NCBI GenBank assembly: GCA_015680685.1
Contig: MNCI01009439.1
Span: 551,051 to 615,050, forward strand
Reading direction: 5' to 3'
Length of the DNA: 64,000 nt
Origin: Gnetum montanum
Taxonomy: Eukaryota > Streptophyta > Gnetopsida > Gnetales > Gnetaceae
The translations under genes and the position numbers were made by a program. Shown piece after piece: positions 55,580 to 64,000 of the stretch (positions are counted from its first letter, which is position 1; each line of letters opens with the position of its first letter). Below the pieces are notes generated by a model. That model worked only from the letters and a program-made list of their open reading frames with translations, was not told the origin of the DNA and did no database searches.

Positions 55580-56050
55580 TGCCGATACATGCCGATACAG
55601 AAACACGTAGTTTCAGAAATGACAGTTAGGGTACCAACATGGAAATGCTGCAGCTGCCAAATGAGCAGCTGTGGAGAAGCTAGGAACCCACGCCCAACTG
55701 CAGCTGAACATGCAGCTGCACAGACGCGGAGCAGGAGAAACGCGCCACTGCAAAAATACGTAGCAGTGGGAGAGAACTCTATCGAGCTGTACCCAGGCAT
55801 CACCACATCGAGGATCACACTGCATGGAAGTTTGTGATTGATGTTTTGTTTGCAGGCGGAAATTGGCATGGGTTTTACTGTGGAAAACTCAGCAAAGCTA
55901 TGCGATGCAAAATCTATCGTGCATGCAACTCTGCCAGAGTGAGAAATTAGCATATCTCTTGTACGTTACCATGCTTACGGATCAGTGTACGGCCACAAGT
56001 TTCGTTTCGACCTCCACTGGCATAGGGAAAATCAACATTCCATGAAATCC
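55580..56050 (+). other. CpG-richer segment, possible relic of a host gene
   Basis: Composition changes abruptly here, to CAGCTG- and CG-containing DNA in an AT-rich region. A frame at 55589-55837 (82 codons) runs toward a T-rich, acceptor-like TTTTGTTTGCAG at 55856. After it, AEIGMGFTVENSAKLCDAKSI is open to a TGA near 55940. The arrangement could be two exons of a decayed gene. An antisense frame of 135 codons overlaps and cannot be excluded. No domain is recognised. Confidence 0.25.
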
Positions 56051-56209
56051 GCTGCATTTACATTCTATTTAGGCATGAAAATGGAAACTGCAGAACATTC
56101 CATTGTTTTTTTCGAACTCGTGGCCAATGTGGTGAGGCAATATTAATCTGCTGTTGGAAACTCTCGCGTTAACACAAGGCCCACGCCTCCTCTTAGGAAC
56201 CCATCAGAC

Positions 56210-56410
56210 ATGACCCTGGACAAGGTCAGGATGTGCAAGAACTTGCTGCAGACAATGGCAGTAGCACCGACCTACATGGTGGTGTCATATGGGCCTGCGT
56301 ACTTACCGATGTTTTTTAGCATGGTGAAATTGGCAGGACAGATGTTCGCGGGGAAAGCTGCAAAAACAAAGAAACAGGTGTGTCCTGAATGACATTAATG
56401 TAAGAAAAAT
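56210..56410 (+). pseudogene. Pseudogene fragment, copy 1 of a local pair
   Basis: A 60-codon open frame, MTLDKVRMCKNLLQTMAVAP, continues through YGPAYLPMFFSMVKLAG and AGKAAKTKKQ. It matches 56990-57260 at the DNA level (AAGGTTAGGATGTGCAA-like start, GCTGCAAAAACAAAG). Relative to copy 2 about 20 bases are lost after ACAAAGAAACAG, which truncates the frame. The protein family is not recognised; a hydrophobic segment is present. Confidence 0.5.
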
Positions 56411-56776
56411 AATTGTGTAGACAGATGGCCCAAGTAATTAAAATATAGAATGCGAAAGTAAATGACACAAAAAATTCACATGCATAAATAATTGGAAATG
56501 TACAACTCTTAAGCAAATAGATTTGACTTCCAACCATTGATGCTTTAGATTAAATTTGACATTCTAATTCTTCTTTTACATGGGCGCTCTGCAATGATGG
56601 TGTATGTATGCAATCTTCAAGCGTTTATGAAAGGGATCAGAACTACAATCTTGCTGTGATTCTTGGTGAATTTGTTCTTTCATCAAAAACAAATTTATAG
56701 GCCATGGGATTGGTTACCATAAGAGACTCAATGCCCACATGTAAAAAACATGTTACCAGAAATGGAAACCACATTG

Positions 56777-56970
56777 ATGTGTTAACCAACTCATAAAAAT
56801 ATATCAGTGGGTATGGTGGCCACTTTTATGCATTAACAAACCCATAAAAATGCATTAGTGGGCATGGTGGCAACTTTCATGCATTAACTAACCTATAAAA
56901 CACACATTAATAGGCATGGTGGCCACTTTCATATCTTAACTAATGCATAAAGCGCATTAGTGGGTAACAC
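56777..56970. repeat. 51-bp tandem repeats, about four copies
   Basis: Units of the form GCATTAACNAACCCATAAAA then TGCATTAGTGGGCATGGTGG plus CCACTTTCAT start near 56779, 56830, 56881 and 56933. They lie immediately upstream of pseudogene copy 2. Confidence 0.8.
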
Positions 56971-56984
56971 ATGTTACAAACATG

Positions 56985-57260
56985 ATCCTAGAGAAGGTTA
57001 GGATGTGCAAAAACCGACCTATACAATGGTGTCATATGAGCTTGCATACTTACTAATGTTTTTTAGCACGGTGAAATGGGTAGGAGAGACATTTGCAGGG
57101 AAGGCTGCAAAAACAAAGGAACAGGTGGTGAAGAATGCCACCCTTATGGCTTGAATGACATTAAAAGACTTGGGAAGCCTAGATGGTGCATCAACACAAG
57201 GTCCTGTGGATGCAATAGTTCTAGCCACTATGAATGTGGAGGAGAGTGATGATGATTAAG
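56985..57260 (+). pseudogene. Pseudogene fragment, copy 2 of a local pair
   Basis: Related to 56210-56410 but lacking about 24 bases near its start, so the frame shifts. After the shift it reads TYTMVSYELAYLLMFFSTVK, then ETFAGKAAKTKEQVVKNATL, and after one stop GSLDGASTQGPVDAIVLAT, with an acidic end EESDDD before TAA. It carries the C-terminus missing in copy 1. No domain is recognised. Confidence 0.5.
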
Positions 57261-57269
57261 GCTAAAAGT

Positions 57270-58270
57270 TTTGTTGTCAAAATAATTCCCTACCATTAGA
57301 ATTTATTTGATGGTAATTTCCCATTCTCAAATGTTGATGTCCACATGCATGATGTTTTCAACATTTTTAAATCCTATTGTCTTTTCTTGCAACAATTGTT
57401 CTTGAGCTAACGTTAATATTTTAAGGATGACTTGGGAGTGCTTATTGAATGGGGAAATTAGTCTTTTGAATGAATTAACATATCAAACTATTAAAACTAT
57501 ACCTTAACCAATTAAACAAGGCCTCATGTAGCAACATGGAAGATGTTGGAACCAATAGATAGGTGCAATGCTCGTGTTGCAATCCATTATGGGATAGGTA
57601 CAACATTGCACATGGAAAATAATAAATGACTTTTAGTCACAACCTTGATGGCCCAACACCATGTCGTATAGTTGTAAACTCCTTAGACAAGAATGAATCA
57701 CCATAACTTGATGAAATAGAAACTAAATAAATATTTTTAGTTTTTTATTATTTAAGGAATCAATAGTAAAATAAGAGAAAACCATGAACTTTATTCACTA
57801 TGCAAAGACTAGAATTCAAATTCACCAAATGGTTCCATGTTATGTAAGCAAGGTAGCACTCTAACAGAATCTAACTGCACTTGTGAAAGTAATGACTCAA
57901 AATTTACAAAAAAAAAAAAATCAACTCACCCAAGGAAGGAAGAGCTCTTTATGCAAACTAGATGCTACAAAGCCAAAGTGAATTGTCTAGGTATGCTATA
58001 AATATGTGTGAGAGTTCATCTTAAGCATTTATAATTTTCACAATGTAATTGTTAAGGTTCATCAACACCTCAGAGTCAGTGGAGGTTTGTCAACACTTTT
58101 GACATTGGGACCAAAACTTGGGTAAGCAAGGGGTACACTAAAGTAGGAACATTGATGTAGGAGGATGCGTTGACGTAGGAGAGTTAGTGCACTTGCTTGC
58201 TAGAAAACTAAGGTTGATCTTGGATGAAACTTGAAATCTAGAGGAACATGTTGGAAGAACTTTAAGGTAC
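57270..58270. other. AT-rich spacer
   Basis: Nothing coding is supported. Confidence 0.5.
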
Positions 58271-58271
58271 T

Positions 58272-59665
58272 TAAATGAAAACGAAAACATCCTAAGGAGC
58301 TTGAGACATGCACAAAAACCAAAAGTATGATACAATAGGCAATGGAGAATATCTAGGAGATACAAACCAAAACCAAACATGCTAGACTACAAACACAGGG
58401 TGCATGAAATACTTCCTAAATCTAGGGCTTACAATCAACTTACAAATTATCATCGGATACCTCATTAGTAAGGTTTGTTATTCAAGAGATTAAATTATTT
58501 ACTCAAAAAAATTGAAAAATTCATTATGGCATCATTAGAAGGTACAAAAAAAAACAAAAAACAAAAATAAAAATCCAATTGCATTTGATCTTTAAAAAAT
58601 TATAGTTACACAATGGAAGCATATGGTTAGCAAAGTGGCATTCCTAGATGAACTTCATCAATAAAATAAAATAATTCTTTGAAAGTTAAAGGTGATTAAG
58701 AAGAACACTAAGGGATAAAAAGAGATTAACATTTTTTCAAAAAAAAAAAAATAAGCATATACCATTGAAATTAGCAATGTCAGGCTCCAATATTGGACCC
58801 GCGATATTGGATCCATGATATCTGGTACGTGATATCGTAGCCTGGCCAATGATATCGGATACACAATATCGTGACTCCTATGTAAGCTTATAAATACACA
58901 TTTGGACACATAAGAAGGGTGTTAGAGTAAGTAAGTGTAGAAGTAGAGTCTTTTTGTTCNTGAAAACATCCTAAGGAGCTTGAGACATGCACAAAAACCA
59001 AAAGTATGATACAATAGGCAATGGAGCATATCTAGGAGATACAAACCAAAACCAAACATGCTAGACTACAAACACAGGGTGCATGAAATACTTCCTAAAT
59101 CCAGGGCTTACAATCAACTTACAAATTATCACCGGATACCTCATTAGTAAGGTTTGTTATTCAAGAGATTAAATTATTTACTCAAAAAATTTGAAAAATT
59201 CATTATGGCATCATTAGAAGGTACAAAAAAAAACAAAAAACAAAAATAAAAATCCAATTGCATTTGGTCTTTAAAAAATTATAGTTACACAATGGAAGCA
59301 TATGGTTAGCAAAATGGCATTCCTAGATGAACTTCATTAACAAAATAAAATAATTCTTTGAAAGTTAAAGGTGATTAAGAAGAACATTAAGGGATAAAAA
59401 GAGATTAACATTTTTTCAAAAAAAAAAAGCATATAACATTGAAATTAGCAATAATTAAAGCTAAAGAAATTAATGAACCATGATTTGTCAGGCTCCAATA
59501 TTGGACCCGCGATATCGGATCCATGATATTTGGTACGTGATATCGTAGCCTGGCCAATGATATCGGATACACAATATCGTGACTCCTATGTAAGCTTATA
59601 AATACACATTTGGACACATAAGAAGAGTGTTAGAGTACGTAAGTGTAGAAGTAGAGTCTTTTTGT
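58272..59665 (+). repeat. Near-identical tandem duplication around a single N
   Basis: 58272-58959 is repeated as 58961-59665 with very few substitutions and one 30-base difference before TGTCAGGCTCC. The two copies meet at the N at 58960. Both include the start of the element IV LTR. A misassembly or an unmerged haplotype at a gap is likelier than a biological duplication. Confidence 0.7.
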
Positions 59666-60347
59666 TCATTTTTAGTTCATCTCAACTCTTTCCCCAGTGC
59701 ATGCTCATAGTGTGATGATTGTAATTATATGGAACCTTTATTTGAGTGTGACGTACTTGGACACACACATGATTGGCAATAAAGATCGACATTACTTCAT
59801 CATTGCAGCATTCACTTAGTTTCAATTACTTAATTGTTATTGTTATTTATTTTTTTCTTAATTAATATTTCTTTACATTCATTTTCTATCCCTTTTATTA
59901 AATGCAAAATGAGTACAACTTAATCACAAGCATTTAAGTGTGACTACTTGGTAACCCAGTAGCGTATCTAGAAGCGCTCAAGTAATATATGCTTGGTAAT
60001 CCTAGAAGTAGTACACGAGGTCCAAGATGTGTATGGATGATTAAGGACGGATGATCATCGCTCTTAGGCTAGCTTAGATTCTCTTCTCCCACTCCCTCTT
60101 GGCTTAAAATAAAGTTATTTTCCATTGCCTCTAGGAGTAGCACTAGTTTAGGCCCACATCATATACCTCACTCTGGACTAAACCATACGTGACCAAGCAA
60201 ATACTAGTCCAAGTGGGAAAAAAATGAACTGCGATCAACGTGTAACTATCTCGATACCACAACTAGTCCATCTACGGAGTTCGATTGGATCATGCATACA
60301 CGCTTGTATTCATATGGTTGAGTGTAGGGGTACCTCACAACTCATCA
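59486..60347 (+). repeat. Element IV 5' LTR
   Basis: Starts TGTCAGGCTCC and ends CAACTCATCA, matching the outer end of the element I and II LTRs in reverse. A GATATCG palindrome array is at 59497-59585, just upstream of the TATAAATA box at 59597-59604. Confidence 0.72.
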
Positions 60348-60365
60348 TTGGCACCGTTGCTGGGG
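60348..60365 (+). promoter_or_regulatory. Element IV primer binding site
   Basis: TTGGCACCGTTGCTGGGG directly after the LTR, the same tRNA-Asp-type site as in elements I and II. Confidence 0.78.
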
Positions 60366-60480
60366 ATGGTGCTAGTTATCTAGATTAGTTACATCATCCA
60401 AGATCACTATAATGAAGCATTAATGTTATATCTTTTAGAAAAGAGATTAATTTCAAGTAAGTCACACATAATTCATAGTA

Positions 60481-62798
60481 ATGTCTCCATCACAAGACCA
60501 TGCTAACGTCACAACTAGTGAGGCAATTCATTGGACAACCAATGAATAATATGATGATGAAGACAAAGTTTGGAGTACTCAAGCTTATGCAGGGATCCTC
60601 TATGTTCATGAACACCCCAATGGTACTCAAGGACTCTTTTCATCCAACTCTGACACCTCTAGTGAGGATGGGACATCTCATAGAATGAGGGGGCCCATAA
60701 GGCCTGGGACCTTCTCAATAGTTAACAAGAATTTATCTGGGGATGATTAGAAGACTTACAAAGTCATGACGAGTTTTCCAGTTCTTTCTCTTCCTCTACC
60801 CCTTCAACGTTAGGTCGTGACATGGATGAAAATCTTTCAAGGGATCAATGTAGAACTAAAAATCAAGCTCACAGGAAAAATCGAGAATGCCAACATGAAC
60901 AAGGACAACATCGTTCCAACTCATAAATTCATAACCTACCTAGTGACGATGAACCCCTACAAGCCACTAAGAGCCTAATGCATATACAAGAGGCTATTCA
61001 AATATCCTGCAGGCATTGCAAAGAAAGTTGTCTACCCAGGCTGATTTAAACAACTTTCCCAAGTTTTCAGGAGGCTATGATTTAGATCCGCAACAATATT
61101 TACAATCCTTCTATGATGCCTGTGCATGGAGAAATATTGATAATGGGTGGAAAAAACTTAAGCTCTTTCCTATGACACTCATTGGCCAAGCAAAAGTATG
61201 GTACATATCGTTAAAATCAAAATTAATTCGTAGATGGCCAACAATGATAGAACTCTTTAATGAAAGATATCAAACCTATGCAAGAGTGTCAGCCTTGAGG
61301 AGACAAACCAAGAGTTGAAACAAGCATAACATGAACCCTTGGACATGGCCTTAGAAAGATATTATGCATTGTTAAACAACTGCCTAGGCCATGGATTCTT
61401 CAAAAAAATGCTAATGTATCACATCATGGATGGACTTCATAATGAAACAAGGGAGACTCTAAGGATGTATGCCCTAGGTCAACTATATAACAACGGATCC
61501 ACCAACTCCAAGAGCTTATCCAACGGGTAGCAAAAGAAGAAGGAGAAATAGCTAAATGGAAGAATTTTGAAGGTTCTTAATAGGACCAAAATCTCAACTT
61601 AGCAAGGGCCCATGATCATGAAGAGGAGAAATCAACTCACTTCAAGGAGGTGGAATCATCTTTGCCAATCCTACAATCACTAGATGAAATCAAGGCAAAG
61701 ATTAAAAAGATGATGAAATGGGTACTTAAAAAATATGGAGAATATGCTAACATTAGTAGAGGTAGAAATATGCCAAATCAAGAAATAGGATAGAACACCA
61801 TGCAACAATTAGAACAAAGGGTTGAAGACAATAAGAATAGGATCTCAACTACCAATCATACATATCAATGTAATGTTTGTCTGTACAATCACCCCAAAGG
61901 CTAATGCCCAATCTTGTCACATTTACATGAGCATTGGGGAGGAATGCTACATTCAGATTTCATACAGAAATATCGGGTTCAACCGCAGTGGCAAAAACCC
62001 TAGTTGTGGGGGAAACCATTGCCAACGAGACCATACCCTTTGTATGTCCCAATGCCAAACACTTATTATGTGCAACACATTATTTCTCCAACCGGATCAA
62101 CATCCTCTACTTCACCTCATCACTATCATTCTCTCGAGTACTATCCATCCATGTCCTCTCCAACAAGATCACCACCTTATGTACCTTACACTTTTCCTCA
62201 ACCTGAATATTTCCATCCTTCACCTCCTTCTACATCGCCACCAATTGTACCAGAAGGTTTTGCACCATAGCACCAACCCACGAATGTTACTTGTGCTGCT
62301 ACTATCAATAGCAATGGAGGTACTCAAAAGCATTCTTTCTTTAGGCATGGCCATAGAAACAAATAGCATGATTTTGAAACCACTACATCCTCCAACTCAG
62401 CATAAGCCAAACACTGTGATGCATCTTTATCCTCAAACTTAGTGCCTCCTATTAACTTCTCGGGGCCACCAATCAACACTCCAACAACTATGTGGCCTAA
62501 TGAATATAACCACGTAGGGGGACATATTGATCCTTGCATACCATCTTATCGTCATAGGTTCCATAGTGGGTTAGCTCCTTATCACATGACCACATCTTAT
62601 AATTTTCCCTACTATGCCTACTACAATCAAGTGTGTGAACCCCAATTTGGGTATATTCCTACCACCACCTCAAAAGACACCCAGTGGTTTGGATATGATC
62701 GATCCCCAATATTTCCAAAATGCATAGATCCCAACCTTTCATTTATTAATTCTCGCCATGATCAAAAGTTTATTTATGGAGGATATCCTCCATTCTAA
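60481..62798 (+). pseudogene. Element IV gag, degraded
   Basis: The start ATG at 60481 gives MSPSQDHANVTTSEA. The capsid region at 61016-61318 has FSGGYDLDPQQYLQSF, GWKKLKLFPMTLIG and RRWPTMIELFNERYQTY. A zinc-knuckle relic CNVCLYNHPKG*CP is near 61.87 kb, with the same unusual spacing as in elements I and II. A Pro/Tyr-rich linker (62004-62270) and a Tyr/His/Pro-rich tail (62442-62798) follow. Stops and frame changes are frequent. Confidence 0.7.
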
Positions 62799-62981
62799 CA
62801 AGTAAAATTAATAAATATTTTTCCTTTTCTTTAATTTTACAATTTTTTTTAGTTTTTCATCTTTCAATCTGTTGTTTTATGTTTTTATTTATTATTTTAT
62901 TATTTTATCTTTTTGAGGGTAATCTCATCAATAAATAAAATACTCATGTGACCTGTTGGTTGAGGTGTTGTTCTATGCTAC

Positions 62982-64000
62982 TGTTGATGCATAAATTTTG
63001 GACATGGGAACACTTGTGAAATTCACTTGTTTTAGGAGACTATCGCCTAGGGTGCCTCCCGTATGGGTACGGAAACCCAGGAATAGTCTCAACTGGAAAG
63101 GGCTATGTGATAAAAATGATAATAATAATATTTTAAAAAAAATATTAAAATTTTTAAATTTAATAAGAATATTAAAAAGTTAAATAATTCGTGCAATTTA
63201 AAAGAGTACAATAAATAATTCAAAATAAAATGCAAATAATAATATTGAAAACTGTAAAAGTTATCTACCACTGCAACTACTTCTGTGCTTGGAGATGGCA
63301 GAGAGAAAAATATGTCCTGCTGTTTGAAAGCAAATAAATAAAGAACAAAACGATGTTAATGCTATTTGTGTTGCCTGTGCATACAACCTATCTCTACTAG
63401 GTTTTTGTTTATAGGCAGAAAGAAAGACTTCTACCGACACCCCTCATGGTGTCCGCGTTGGCACTGCCGCTGTTGGGCATTTGTCTCTGCCGTGTGGGCA
63501 GAAAAGAAAAAAAGAAAAAAAAAATGTAATCATTGTTCAGCAATTGCTACTGCAGGGCCTGCACACTATCATTTGCAATTTGCTAGCGTCCAGAGAGAGG
63601 GCCACCGTTTGTGGCTCGCAGCAACAAGAGGCTAAAAGATGGGTTGCATGTGGCCAAAGAAAATAGAAGAACAAAATAAAATAGCAGCTACTGATTGACA
63701 TGCGTTGCCAACTGCTACGTGTTTCAAAAAGAAAGATTGGCCCTCTACGCCACTACACATTTCAAAAAGAAAGATTGACCACCCCCACAATGTTCCCAAT
63801 TCCTGCCCCTCTTTATAGCTGCCCTACGGGAGAAACCCTAATCCTAAACCATCATTCGCCATCAACATGCTGCATCACTATTACAAACGTTTGTAAATAT
63901 GTAATTCTTTTTTTATTTAAATGAAAATCAATTCATTAGACTTGCACAAATTATGTAGTCATTAGCATGTTTTATAATTTAAAGATATGCTATTTTGTTG
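62982..64000 (+). mobile_element. Family P LTR, running off the window
   Basis: Starts TGTTGATGCATAAATTTTGG and has the shared head (GGAGACTATCGCCTAGGGTGCCTC, GGGTACGGAAACCCAGGAAT, AATAGTCTCAACTGGA). The rest diverges from the other P LTRs. The element continues beyond the window. Confidence 0.6.

Larger units (their letters stand above)
59486..62981 (+). mobile_element. Element IV: Athila-like element, 5' LTR plus gag
   Basis: Plus orientation, truncated at 62981 by a family P LTR. The LTR is 59486-60347, followed directly by the primer site. A degraded gag fills the rest. No protease, RT or integrase was found before the truncation. Confidence 0.72.

Noticed and set aside
55546-55953. 135-codon minus-strand frame
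   Set aside because: Overlaps frames on the other strand; no domain could be recognised on either strand, so no CDS was called.

Overview
The window is nuclear DNA of a land plant with a large, transposon-rich genome. The evidence is plant-type Ty3/gypsy elements of the Athila-like and Tat/Ogre-like kinds, a Ty1/copia remnant, plant-style RING-H2 genes with GT-AG introns, AT-rich spacers and very low gene density. A gymnosperm (cycad, conifer or Ginkgo type) would fit, but that is inference. No bacterial features, CRISPR arrays or rRNA genes were seen.

Layout. 1-11 kb is the low-copy part. It holds three related RING-H2 E3 ligase-like genes: gene 1 (2702-3310, minus) is intact, gene 2 (6713-7489, plus) is cut by one in-frame stop just before the RING, and gene 3 (9390-9872, minus) is dead. 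All three begin Met-Gly-(Asn/Ser)-x-x-Gly, a likely N-myristoylation signal, and all three have a splice acceptor 0-2 bases before the ATG, so they look like one local family. A Ty1/copia RT-RNase H remnant follows (11.15-12.2 kb).

12.2-54.4 kb is one nested retrotransposon block. Its base is a short, apparently non-coding LTR element (here 'family P', LTRs at 12212-14066 and 22932-24278). Element I, an Athila-like gypsy element lacking RT, RNase H and integrase (14121-20724, minus, target duplication CATAG), sits in the P interior. Element II, an Athila-like element with degraded gag-pro-pol (24279-51880, minus), sits in the P 3' LTR. Element III, an 18.6-kb Tat/Ogre-like element with two RNase H domains (31137-49722, plus, target duplication GAACT/TAACT), sits inside the gag of element II. 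A second P element with only about 0.4 kb of interior closes the block (51.9-54.4 kb).

The most striking object is inside element III. Between its protease (ends near 36.7 kb) and its reverse transcriptase (starts near 43.1 kb) lies a decayed gene on the opposite strand, with at least six exons (41373 to 37902). Every predicted intron is GT-AG and every junction keeps the reading frame. The first exon resembles an FCP1/NLI-interacting-factor phosphatase domain, and a later exon resembles a plant transposon-associated domain. It is broken by about ten nonsense codons and one frameshift. Such a spliced antisense passenger between PR and RT is the best candidate here for something undescribed.

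54.4-64 kb has a pair of related pseudogene fragments (56.2 and 57.0 kb) separated by 51-bp tandem repeats, a suspicious 690-bp duplication at a single N (58960), a plus-strand Athila-like element IV with LTR and gag (59486-62981), and another P-family LTR running off the end. Three isolated Ns (14578, 29191, 58960) sit exactly where homologous copies say sequence is missing or duplicated, so the assembly is doubtful at those points.
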